Assembly (NCBI GenBank): GCA_947095585.1
Contig: OX352763.1
Span: 100,419,908 to 100,483,907 of the forward strand
DNA from: Nephrocerus scutellatus
Lineage: Eukaryota; Arthropoda; Insecta; Diptera; Pipunculidae
Direction of reading: 5' to 3'
DNA length: 64,000 bases
Shown: positions 23,009-32,885 of the stretch, piece by piece
Numbering within the stretch: the first letter of the stretch is position 1
Layout: every line of letters begins with the position of its first letter
Made by a program: the position numbers and the translations under genes
The notes under the pieces: generated by a model
Seen by the model: the letters and a program-made list of their open reading frames with translations, nothing else
Databases searched by the model: none
Told to the model about the DNA's origin: nothing

Positions 23009-23410
23009 AAATTGAGAGAAAACAACACAAAACGGCGAATTATTTTCATCACGATAATGCGAGCTCACACACATCATATCAAATAAGCGAGTATTTGAGC
23101 GCTCAAACGATCGAATTGATGGGTCATCCGCCTTTCAGCCCCAGCCCCGACTAGGCACCCAATGATTTCTTCCTGTTCCCAACAATCATAGATAAGATGC
23201 GTGGATAACGATTTTCATCGCTTGAGAAGTGGTTGAAGCGTTCAAAAACCATATTTTGGAGCTATCATTTTCGGACTGGAAAAAGTATTTCAATAAATGG
23301 GTTGAGCGTATGCAAAAGTGTATAGATCATAAAGGTGAATATTTTGGAAAGCAATAAATTAAAATTTTAATTTCTTATTACTTTTTCTATAAACTTCCAA
23401 TGTTCCGTAA
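23009..23410 (+). pseudogene. mariner transposase relic, 3' half
   Basis: Corresponds to 4255-4615 of the other mariner copy and is less complete upstream. HHDN (second catalytic Asp) near 23049, APNDFFLFP near 23156 (third Asp), and the C-terminal end WVERMQKCIDHKGEYF near 23302-23350, which is lost in the other copy. Frameshifted and truncated at the LINE junction at 23000. Confidence 0.85.
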
Positions 23411-23918
23411 AACACCTCGTACCCTTTATTAAAAACTAAACTACTGGGTATATAAATAATGGTTGGATGTTATTCACTAATTTGAAAACTCAATATATGC
23501 CACACTGTTTCATTGATATAAATGTACAGTCCCAGACGATACTCATCATTTGTCCTTCGATTTTCCACTCAAATAATCACACGATATCCTCCCTTACTTA
23601 ACGTTTTTACAAATGTACTTATTGACTTCGCGGAATAGCAATATTCAAAATTTTATGGGAGCCAAATATTTTAAATAGAAGTGGTGAGTATTATCAATTT
23701 CAAATTCGTTACGACTCTGAACAATTTTCATTGTAATTCTTGCGGTGTGACCAATACACACAGGCTAACGTTTTCCATATCATAGATGTTTTTTCATACA
23801 TGGCGAAGGTGTAATGGTAAGAGTGCCCCACTTGGTTCACACAGCACTTTGGAATATTGGCAAATCGATTGAACACAGCCAGCAACCAGCCACCGTTTCA
23901 CTATAAATATGTTGAAAA
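23411..23918. other. No gene recognised
   Basis: Part of the insertion in copy A. No motif or shared repeat seen. Confidence 0.35.
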
Positions 23919-24185
23919 AGCTGTGGCTCAGTGGATAAGAGCATGGCTTTCTGAGCAGGAGTTTCGTGGTTCAAATCCCAGTAAGTCTTAGAAACGTCCG
24001 AGAGTAATAAAACTTGTCACGGATAGCTTCTCAATTCGCCGATCTGATCCGGCATTAAGTTGTAGGTCCCCTCCATTTGTGTTCAAAAATATACATGCTC
24101 AATAACACGAATGGTTGCGAGAAGCCAGCCAGCCAGGCCTTGGACCGCAATGGTCTGTCGCGCCGAATATTATTATTATTTTATT
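23919..24185 (+). repeat. tRNA-derived SINE, full length
   Basis: The head has an A box tggctcagtgg (23924-23934) and a B box ggttcaaatcc (23968-23978), the internal RNA polymerase III promoter of tRNAs. A body of about 190 nt follows and ends in an (ATT)n tail at 24168-24184. It would be transcribed by Pol III and moved by a partner LINE. It lies at the right edge of the insertion in copy A. Confidence 0.9.
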
Positions 24186-24196
24186 AAATCATTCTG

Positions 24197-25553
24197 CTTC
24201 GTTGATATCTGATTTTAATTTGCGTCTGTTGTCTTAAAAAATGTAAGTAAGCTATTATCTTAAAAGGCTGGAAAATGCATAAAAATATAAGAGTTGGAAA
24301 AAATTTGTTTGGGTGCCTACTAACACAAGTTTCTAGCCGCTTCTAAATTACGGGGTTTTTTGCTATCTCTTAATAGCAACCAGGTATGTATAATTGCTGG
24401 ACGTTACAGTTCATAAAAACATGGGATATTTTGAAACAAATTTGTATGGTGACAATTTGGCCCTTGAACCTCTTGCGAAATATCACGAAAACTGTTTCAG
24501 TTTAAACTCGATTGGATGAACACTGTCGAAAAGTATAACGGAGTAAAACACATAAATTTAAATGTTTAATACAAAAATACGAGTTTTCTAATCATCAGCA
24601 AAGATACAAATTCCATAAGAACAAGATTGGGATACCAGTTGCAGGCCATACAGTGATCAACGTCCGATATGCTGACTTCCCCTTGGAATGCCAAATAAAA
24701 ATTCCAGATTTAATGGATCATTAAATGAACTCAATGTAATATGTATTTATAATTAGTATTTTCCGCTATGAAAACGTAGCTGGACGTGCGCGTGTGAAGG
24801 ATAGAGAGATACTACTCGTGATGGACACATATGTTTAACAAGATTTTAATTTTTTAATTGAACACAAGATATGTGTGGTTTATGAGGGTATTCAAGGCAT
24901 CTTTGCAAAACAAGGAAATTATGGTGCAGGTAATCTCACAAATTTAATTGCAACAAGAAAACTAACGGACAGCAAGTAGGTACTTCAATGACAAATCATA
25001 CACACGATTGCAAGTGGATTAGCAAAATGCTCACACAATTAGACCTGATAACCTCAATAATTAAATTGTGTGTCTTTTTAGGTAAAATTCTTCTGATTTT
25101 AAATGAGTGGAAACAAATACCTAAGGACATTCTGGCAAAAACTAAAAATGGTGATCAATTCTTTGACAAGATTTTTACCGGCTTACAAAATTACAGGTAC
25201 CACGACCAGCAACTGCCAGTTAACTCGCTTGCAATAGTACCAAATTTCCTTTTTGCTGATCATTTAGTTCCAGGAAATCCTACTTATATGAATTTCCTAA
25301 TAAACTCCTCATACTTTAGTTTTATTGGTTCTTCCCTACACATCCAGCACACCACTAAACACAATTGGTTAATATACATACGAACTGAGAAGATCTTTAA
25401 AAATTTCGACTAATGAGAAATTTTAGAAGGGAATTTTGTCAGTCATTCGCAGAAAATTGGGAATTACAGTGATATTTATGTACGGGTCGTATCCTTTCTT
25501 ATACGAGTATGTGGTTGAAGTACGATCCACCTCCACGTGATGGACGCCGGTAA
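24197..25553. repeat. BEN-gene unit, copy A, second part
   Basis: Matches 34220-35693 of copy B with many substitutions and indels (from ctgattttaatttgcgtctg to about atggacgccg). The ORF at 24988-25413 (141 codons) is not kept in copy B, where stops and frameshifts break it, so I do not call it a gene. No domain is recognised. It is separated from the first part by the 19740-24196 insertion. Confidence 0.8.
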
Positions 25554-26775
25554 TTTTTCCAAAAAAGAAAGGTAAAAAAACAACCAATAAAAATTAAAAT
25601 TTTTCATGTAAATTCTCTAATTGATACACAATGTGCAAAGTTTCAATAAAATCAGGTAATAATTAAAAAAAATTGGGAGTTCCCTTATCCTGATCACTCC
25701 AAAATTTTTACACAATTTAAACGACTTTCTTTCTTTCCTTTACTCGGCGGGGGAGCATAGGGCTTCTACAAACGCCCGCCAACGAACTCGATTTAACGCC
25801 TGAGGTTTCAACAGACGCCACTCGGTCCCCTGGGATCTTGCTTCCACTTCTCCTTTTCCATGTCTTGCTAGGACGGCCAACTCGACGGGTTCCTTGAGGG
25901 TTCCAGTCGACCGCTAGTTTCGTAATGTCGTCCGCTGGCTTTCTCAAAGTGTGGCCAATCCAGCTCCATTTTCGTCGTCTGATGGTGATCGCGATTGCTT
26001 CCTGTTGTGTTACTCTCCGCAAGTCTTGATTGGTGATAATGTCCGGCCATCTTATTTTCAGTATCCTCCTTAAGCACTTGTTGACGAAAACTTGGAGGCG
26101 CGTCGTAATTGACTCTGTGACTTTTCACGTTTCGCAGCCAGCATACTATAGAAGTGTCGTGCGCGTCATGTTGAGTCGCGGTACAGCTCCTTAATGATGT
26201 TAATGATTTTTTCCGGGACACCATAGCTAGACAAAATCTGTCACACATCGGCCTACGCTATCAAAAGCGCGTTTAAAATCTACAAAATCCATATACAGAG
26301 GAGAGCGATACTCAACTGACTGTTCAATGATTATACGCAAGGTGTTAATTTGGTCAGTACAAGAACGGTTTGGGTGAAATCCTGCTTGCTCATTTCTCAA
26401 AATTGGCTCTAACGCATTCTGTAAGCGCCTAGCTATTATAGAGGAGATCACTTTGTTTATGGTGTTTAGCAGGGTTATTCCTCCCCAGTTTTCGCAATTG
26501 CTCAAATCACCTTTCTTGGGGAGTTTGACTATTAAGCCTTCTTTTAAAGACGATTGAATGGATTCAGATTCCCAGATATATTGATACATCGCATGCAATG
26601 TTGAATGTTCGCGTAGCTAACTCGACGTCGGCTTGGAGGAGTTCTGCGTAGATGTTGTCATTGGCGAGCTTACGAGCGAGTTAGTAGGCTGTGCTATATT
26701 GTATGCTATCAGCGGCTTGCTGTGCTTGTGTTGAGATGTCGCTTAGCCATGCTCGTTTGTCGTTCCTAGCTGAAC

Positions 26776-28170
26776 GGCCAACTTTATATTTTTTTTATTT
26801 TTAATTCATTTTTTTTCCTTATTTTTTAACAAAAAATATACAAAAATTGACAAATTGACAAATTGACACAGTTTATATAGAAGCATAAAATTATATGAGA
26901 AGAAAAAAAAGTTAGTGACATTTTGTAATTTAAAATTAGTTTTAAACGCACTTCAAATTACATACTAGTTAAGAGTTAGTGGGGTAAATGATACTTAATA
27001 TTTTACTAAATTATGCGTGAGTTATTTTTAAATTTATTTCAGCATATAATAATAACTACATAAATTTATGTACCAAAGAGTAGCAAAGTTTCGATATCGA
27101 CGTGACTAAAATCAAGAAGCCACAATTTAATTTTTTTAAAAAAAACAGGTAATTTTCTAACGACTCGTATGCTTAGAGGAAGCTTGTTAAATAATCGCGA
27201 CAAGATATAATATCGGCGCGACAGACCATGCGGTCCAAGGCATGACTTCTCGCAACCATTTGTGTTGAGCATGCATATTTTTGCACACAAATGGAGGGAC
27301 CTACAATTTAATGCCGGATCCGAACGGCTAATTGAGAAGCTTTCAGTGACAGCATTACTCTCGGACGGTTGTCAAACTTTCGCGAGAGGTGGGACACCGT
27401 GAAAAATACTTTGGTGTTACTGGGATTCGAACCATAAACCCGCTGCTCAGCAGTCCATGCTCCTATCCACTGAGCCACGGCGACCACTAATCGACAGGAT
27501 ACGATGGTAAAAAATATGAAATGAAGGGACATTTACTACAAAGCCTGAGTTGCTACGTAAATTGATTCCTACATTTGGGGTCCTATAAAACCCACTTCTC
27601 CTAAAGAAAACTTTCAGTGTTTGAAAGTAGTATAAGTGTCTTACTGGTAGTATTTTCAGCGATCTGAAAAACTCCATTGAGTGAGTTAAACGGTTTGCAT
27701 TACAAATATTTCTAATAACACACTTTTGCAATACAGCCAATTGCTGAATTTTATTGAAGTACGCACCTCCCCAACAGATTATTCCATATTGTAACTTAGA
27801 ATGAAAAAGGCCGTAATAAATTGCTTTAAGGGTATTTATATCTAAATAATTTCGAAGACGGTAAAAGTATCTAGACACTGATAGAAAATATTTTTTTAAG
27901 TTTTCAATATGTTCAGACCAACTGAAATTTTTGTCGAACGTAACACCGAGGTATTTAAAAGTGTTTACTTTTTCAACTACGAAGCACTTTGTATCGCATA
28001 CCTGAGCATTTACAAAGGTTGCAATAGAACCATGTGCAATATAATCACTAATAAATAATTTGTGACGCAAACAATCAGAGGAATGAAATACGATTTCACA
28101 GGGTGATGAATCATGTGGAGTGAGGCGGAAATACATTAATTGAGTTTTTTTTTTACTGACAATTAATTGG
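26776..28170 (-). mobile_element. Daphne/CR1-like LINE 3' part, nested
   Basis: ORF from 28136: FKYLGVTFDKNFSWSEHI, AIYYGLFHSKLQYGIICWGG, LQKCVIRNICNANR and ILPVRHLYYFQTLKVFF, i.e. the region after the reverse transcriptase palm. It is open until 27487, where a SINE sits. It resumes below 27207 with FNKLPLSIRVVRKLPVFFKK and ends with a stop near 27066, followed by an AT-rich 3' end to about 26776. Skipping the SINE and one copy of its target duplication restores a continuous frame. The clade is my best guess. Confidence 0.75.
27207..27486 (-). repeat. tRNA-derived SINE, full length, nested in LINE
   Basis: Head at the high-coordinate end: A box tggctcagtgg as the complement of 27467-27477, B box ggttcgaatcc as the complement of 27423-27433. 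Body and (ATT)n-like tail lie toward 27207. Flanking imperfect duplication: taatcgcgacaagata (27192-27207) and taatcgacaggata (27488-27501). Confidence 0.9.
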
Positions 28171-28739
28171 TTGCCGGTCCAGATTCCTATACTTCCGCGC
28201 TAATGCGCTTCGCTCGGCACCCGAGGCTGCGTTTAACGCTACTTTGATTGATTGGCGTTTACGAATGGTGTTCCATGTGCTATCTGATATTCATTCTCTA
28301 GTTTTGTCGGGGTAACCTAAAACGGATGAGGCTGCTTCCGTATACGCATTTACTGTGTTCTCCCATTTAGACTGTAGGGTTTGGGGCTGTATCACAGAGA
28401 GAGACTGTTGTACGCGGGATACATATTGCAGTTTCACATCTGGGTCTTTCAGTACTGCTACAGCTGGCTTTCTCGTTATTTGGCTTCGTGTGGCTGAGTG
28501 GACCGCGAGCTTCAACCGCACACTGCCAACCACAAGGTGGTGGTCGCCACAAGCTAATACAAATCGGATTGGGTACCGAAATCGTTCACTTGATTTGGCA
28601 GAGTTTCCAGTGACGCGACGTGGACGCATACGATAGGAGTTGTGATGCGAGAGTCTAAGGACATGACTGTCTATAATCGCGTCATCATCACGGTTTGTCA
28701 CCAACGACCTAATTTTTAAAAATTTATTTGGAAGCCCTA

Positions 28740-29335
28740 AACATGGAAGGACTAAACATGTGTGTTTAAAATTTAAAGAAAATCGGATACAATTTTTAAA
28801 ATTTTCATGGGACCTTCCGACACCGGGGTACGATCACATCAAATTTTTTATAAAAAGTGTTGTTCTTTGGAGATACACATGCGTATAAGATTTGAAGAAA
28901 ATCGGGCTAATTTTAAAAAAAATTATATAGGCACCTCTCGGGCCCTAGCGCCCGTTCACTCAAAAAATTTAACAAACAGTTTTGTCCATCGGAGATGCAC
29001 ATGCGTATAAAATTTGAAGAAAATCGGGTATTTTTTTTACAAAATTTGAATGGGCGCGCCCACTTTTGTAAAAAGTTTGGAGACCCCGGGTCCCAGGGTC
29101 ATCAAGCCCTAATTTTTTTTTTAAAAAATCCAAAGTTTTTACAAAAAGTGTTGTCTATCGGAGATACACACGTATATAAAATTTGAAGAAAATCGGGGCC
29201 GGAGGTCTCCAAAATTTCTACAAAAAGTTTTGTCCATCTGAGATACACATAAAATTTGAAGAAAATCGGGTTAATTTTTTTAAAAAATGTGTAGGGGACT
29301 TACGAGCCGGGGCCTGGGGTCTCCAATGTCAAAGT
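28740..29335 (+). repeat. Tandem array of a ~100-130-bp diverged module
   Basis: At least four units. Each carries a block like ggagatacacatgcgtataa followed by atttgaagaaaatcggg (about 28870, 28990, 29160, 29240), separated by G/C-rich spacers such as cccggggtc or cggggcctgggg. Spacing is irregular and the units are well diverged. Single copies are at 5660-5770, 19076-19180, 33540-33630, 53020-53130 and 61630-61785. Confidence 0.8.
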
Positions 29336-29539
29336 TATTTGATTGCTTAAATTTTTTTGTTTGGCAAAATACGATTACCTGCATATAGTCTCCAACAATA
29401 TATTCGTGGATGTATTGGTAATATCGGTAATATATAAAAGGGGCACTCCACCATAACTAAATTGCTAAAGCAAGAGCTGACGAAACTTGTTTAAATAACA
29501 CCAGTGCTTTGCTTTTAAAATGGTTTTCGGACAACTATA

Positions 29540-30500
29540 CCCTCCAGAGAAGACTGGAAGAGTGCATCCGTAACCGATAACGAAACAATACAGTTTTTCA
29601 CGGATGGCTCTAAGCTAGACGGTAAAGTAGGAGCAGGAGTCTTCTGTGACAAGCTGAAAGTAAGCATCTCTGTCCGTCCACCTGATCGCTGCAGCGTATA
29701 CCAGGCTGAGGTAATAGCGATTGAAGAGGTTAGGTGTTGGCTGAAACATAATTTATGTTGACAGTCAGGCGTCCATAAAATCGTTGGAGACAGTCTCGCT
29801 GAGATCTAAGGCGGCGTTGAGCTGTCACTCCCCTCTTAACGAGATGAGTGAGCAGTTCAATATAAGGATCATTTGGGTCCCGGGCCACACAAATGTTGAG
29901 GGGAACTGCAGGGCGGACGTGTTAGCTAGACGTGGTACAACTCTCCATCTACTACCGGAAAGGTCAGAGATAGGGAGTCCTATCGCGACACTGAAACTTG
30001 AGCTTCGGAAAGAGGCATAAACAATAACAAATGTTAGGTGGAAAAACACCGACACTTGCAATATTTCATGACAGGTCTGGCTGAAGCTGGACTTGAAGCG
30101 CTCAACTGCGCTTATTTCCCTACAAAGACGTGAACTAATAACGGTTGTAGGGATAATGACAGGATACTGCCTTTTAGGGAAACACGCGAGAAGGATGGGT
30201 GTCGAATATAATGACTTCTGCACAAGCTGCATGGACGAGGAGGAGGAGGAGACCATAGAATATCTTCTCTGCTCATGTCCGGCACTAATGCACAGAAGGC
30301 ACAACCCCTTAGGTAAGCGGTTAATGAATAACCTATCAGATCTCGAATATGGTAAAATGCGAGATATACTTTGATTCATAAAGAGCTCTGAATGGATCTT
30401 CTGAAAAGAGGAAAGGTATAAGATCCTGTGGTATCACAATGGACCGCGAATGATCTAAGTGAGCTTTAGCTGCCACCGCAACCTAACATAACCTAAGCCT
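29540..30500 (+). mobile_element. RNase H end of a LOA/I-like LINE
   Basis: RNase H start FFTDGSKLDGKVGAGVFCD near 29600, VYQAEVIAIEE near 29700, IIWVPGHTNVEGNCRADVLA near 29865, then ITVVGIMTGYCLLGKHARR near 30135 and the C-terminal CTSCMDEEEEETIEYLLCSC near 30220, which looks like a zinc-binding patch. The 3' end is cctaacataacctaagcc near 30481-30499. Frameshifts occur near 29765 and 30020. A different family from 6035-7570 but the same architecture. Confidence 0.85.
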
Positions 30501-31272
30501 ATCGATAATATCTCGAATTGAGAATGGAATGAGAATTGGCGAGGTCAGAAAACTCTATAGGAAATGGGTCAATATCTGCGTACTTCAGGAGAACGGTTGG
30601 GAAGCCACATATCGCCCGAGGAATTCCTGTACTTGTACGGGCCACTGTACCACTCATAGAGACGTGTAACAACTAAAACCTTTACGCATGATCTGCATTT
30701 AGATTCATATGTCACAATTCCTGTGTGGCTAAACTGACAATTCCTGAAAGAGACGGCAGAAGAACGAATACAATCCTCTACTGGTGGCTAGACTGCGAAT
30801 TAATAGCGGAGTTTACAAACTTATAAACGACATTTGTTGTAAACACTTTATAATTTATTTATTGATGACTAATATTGAGAAGAGCTACTAGCCATCCTTT
30901 CTGTGAAATGTTTCCATGGCTCTGAGAACACTTTTCTTACTTATCGATAACTTCAAAGCTGCTGGATCCTAGAGTTGGGTGCATACTGAGAACACTTTTC
31001 TTACTTATCGATAACTTCAAAGCTGCTGGATCCTAGAGTTGGGTGCATACTATAAAAAAAACTCAGAACTCTTGGCCATGTTTGGATGTAGTCCTGTTCG
31101 CTACATATAAATACTACAAAAGACGCTTTCGAGTGCTCTATAACAACAAGGCCATTAAATACAATGTCGATGTTGACAACAAATGAAAGATTAAGCAGGT
31201 AGACTTTAGTGAGCAGTTTATCTTAAACGCTATAAGTTAGGAGGAGAGTTTGACTAAGCCTAAAATAGAAAA
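30501..31272. other. No gene recognised
   Basis: Spacer between a LINE end and copy B of the BEN unit. Its only clear structure is a tandem duplication at 30922-31049. Confidence 0.4.
30922..31049. repeat. Perfect 64-bp tandem duplication
   Basis: The unit beginning ctgagaacacttttcttact occurs at 30922-30985 and again at 30986-31049 with no difference, which implies a very recent event. Confidence 0.9.
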
Positions 31273-31819
31273 CAGGACGTTGTCAATGTACCCAATTGAA
31301 CTGAGAAATTTGAACCAATGCAATGCAGAATGTAGAGCCAAAAATATTCAATAATAAAAGTTTTTCGTATTCGCTTGTAACGTTTTATTTTAAAATGTTG
31401 TCATAATGTATTAATAAATTGACTTTTTACACCTACTTATATGTACATAATACATAATTATATTTTATATGTTTAAAACAATAATATTCATTAATACTAT
31501 GGTAGCTGTACATAAAAAATTATCAAAATGTTACATGAAATATTTTTTTAATTTAAGAGGAGGTATCTTTTTTATTTTTTTTTTTTTTATTTTTTTAAAG
31601 AAATGTTTTTTAAGCTTAAAATTAACTATACAGATAAATATGGAATGCATAATTTTTTTATTTTTTTTTATTTTTTATTAAAAATTTGATAATTTTCGTA
31701 GAAAGTAAAAAAAGAATTATATAAAAAAGGGTGATCACTAACATAAAATAATAATATACATAAAATGAAAACTTTCCATTACAAGGAACTTATTATAAAC
31801 ACTCATTTCTAGATCGTCA

Positions 31820-32581
31820 TCAAATCTCAATTTCATGCGTGGTGACTATACCTTCTGTCGGGCTTGCCAGCTTGTTCGATAGTCGTTTGTATTTTTTGGC
31901 AGTGTCAGCACATTTGGTTGTTATCGAAGTACGTACTTCCCGAACTGTTGCATTGCATTTCACTTGGACAATGTAAATTATATCAGCAGTTCGCATGGGA
32001 TCCAGTTGATTCTTTGGTGGTCGTTCGCGTCCATGAAATGCAGGCGATGGCTTTCCTGTAAGTGAGTGGCTGGCGAGAGTGGCATTGTCAAAAATGAGCG
32101 TAAGAAGTCTTCTGGTGGCCGAAGGAGCGGATGTCCAAAGAATTCCATCGAAATCCCTAGCCAAGACTCTCGTTCCATTCGGTCCAATTATAACAAATGA
32201 TGGATCAGCTTCAACTCTTTTAGGATATTCCTGATCATCGATATAATCATCACTACTTGTTGTCGTAGGAGTTTCATTGCCAATATCAATTTTAAACTTT
32301 TTTTCACTTTGTCCGTTTTCACAATACTCTTGCAGTATTTTTCGTTTCAGACTATCTTGGGCGTGCTTTGCAGCAAGTGCATTAACATCGAGGTGAACGT
32401 TTTCTTTTTGCGGATATTGCGAAAACACTTTTCCCAAAACGTCGTCCAAATTTACGAAGAGATTTTTGTATTTCTTATGACTGTCACAAATACCGAATAT
32501 TCTCCTTTGAAAAGCATCACCCGTCGAAGGGTTATTTACTTCATTAACTAAACTTGTATATTCCATATGGTCGTGTGCCAT
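31820..32581 (-). CDS. BEN-domain protein, copy B
   Basis: Same intronless ORF as at 17333-18094. I take the Met at 32579-32581, although the frame is open to a Met at 32681-32683. The two ORFs differ at about six nucleotides over 864, giving V instead of E at residue 49 and M instead of L at 230 (287 numbering); the second lies inside the BEN domain. All the signature blocks (IGPNGTRVLARDF, HSLTGKPSPAF, SITTKCAD) are intact, so nothing marks it as a pseudogene. The proposed product is a nuclear BEN-domain DNA-binding protein; target sites are unknown. Its neighbours are transposable elements only. Confidence 0.85.
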   Translation of the reverse strand: MAHDHMEYTSLVNEVNNPSTGDAFQRRIFGICDSHKKYKNLFVNLDDVLGKVFSQYPQKENVHLDVNALAAKHAQDSLKRKILQEYCENGQSEKKFKIDIGNETPTTTSSDDYIDDQEYPKRVEADPSFVIIGPNGTRVLARDFDGILWTSAPSATRRLLTLIFDNATLASHSLTGKPSPAFHGRERPPKNQLDPMRTADIIYIVQVKCNATVREVRTSITTKCADTAKKYKRLSNKLASPTEGIVTTHEIEI

Positions 32582-32847
32582 TTTGTATGTTTTGATAACG
32601 AGTATTGCAATTGTCAAGTTTAATAATAGGCGAGTGCGACAATAACTAACGAAACTTATCGAAGGTGGTAACAACAATAACACAAAACAATAGCAAACAC
32701 GAAACGAGTACGGCTCTTAACGATATCACAATACTTTTATTGAGTATGACACTTAGCGAGAGTAACAATTTAAAAAATTTAATTTATTTTAACAAACTTG
32801 ACAGCGAATGACAAAGTAACCTGTTGACTCTCTTATAAGCGAGGTAG

Positions 32848-32885
32848 GACTGATGTGTTATCCGAAAATCCTATCGCCTTTTATA
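32848..32885 (-). promoter_or_regulatory. Core promoter of BEN gene copy B (TATA + Inr)
   Basis: TATAAAAGGC at 32885-32876 and TCAGTC at 32853-32848 on the minus strand, the same sequence and spacing as copy A. The copies start to diverge about 60 bp upstream of the TATA element. Confidence 0.55.

Larger units (their letters stand above)
25725..28704 (-). mobile_element. RTE-like LINE, split by a nested LINE
   Basis: From the 5' side: end of the endonuclease (LACGDHHLVVGSVRLKLAV near 28550) and linker (LKDPDVKLQYVSRVQ) at 28704-28171. Then an interruption by another LINE (26776-28170). Then linker KVGRSARNDKRAWLSDI near 26770, reverse transcriptase start (LIVKLPKKGDLSNCENWGGI near 26550, QAGFHPNRSCTDQINTLRII, VDFKRAFDSVGR near 26260), a deletion of the catalytic part, and the C-terminal end (RLQVFVNKCLRRILKIRWPD, WSWIGHTLRKP, VGRPSKTWKR) to the tail near 25725. 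The YADD box is gone, so the copy is dead. The same 3' end recurs at 51660-52078. Confidence 0.85.

Noticed and set aside
23919..23990. Possible genuine tRNA gene
   Set aside because: The A and B boxes belong to a repeat with the same body and (ATT)n tail in many places, so it is a SINE head.
24988..25413. 141-codon ORF in the second part of the BEN unit
   Set aside because: Broken by stops and frameshifts in copy B, and no domain is recognised. The frame in copy A is probably chance.
28355..28636. 93-codon plus-strand ORF
   Set aside because: Antisense of the RTE-like endonuclease/linker on the minus strand.
28740..29335. CRISPR-like array
   Set aside because: Units are diverged, spacing is irregular, there are no short identical repeats, and the context is eukaryotic.
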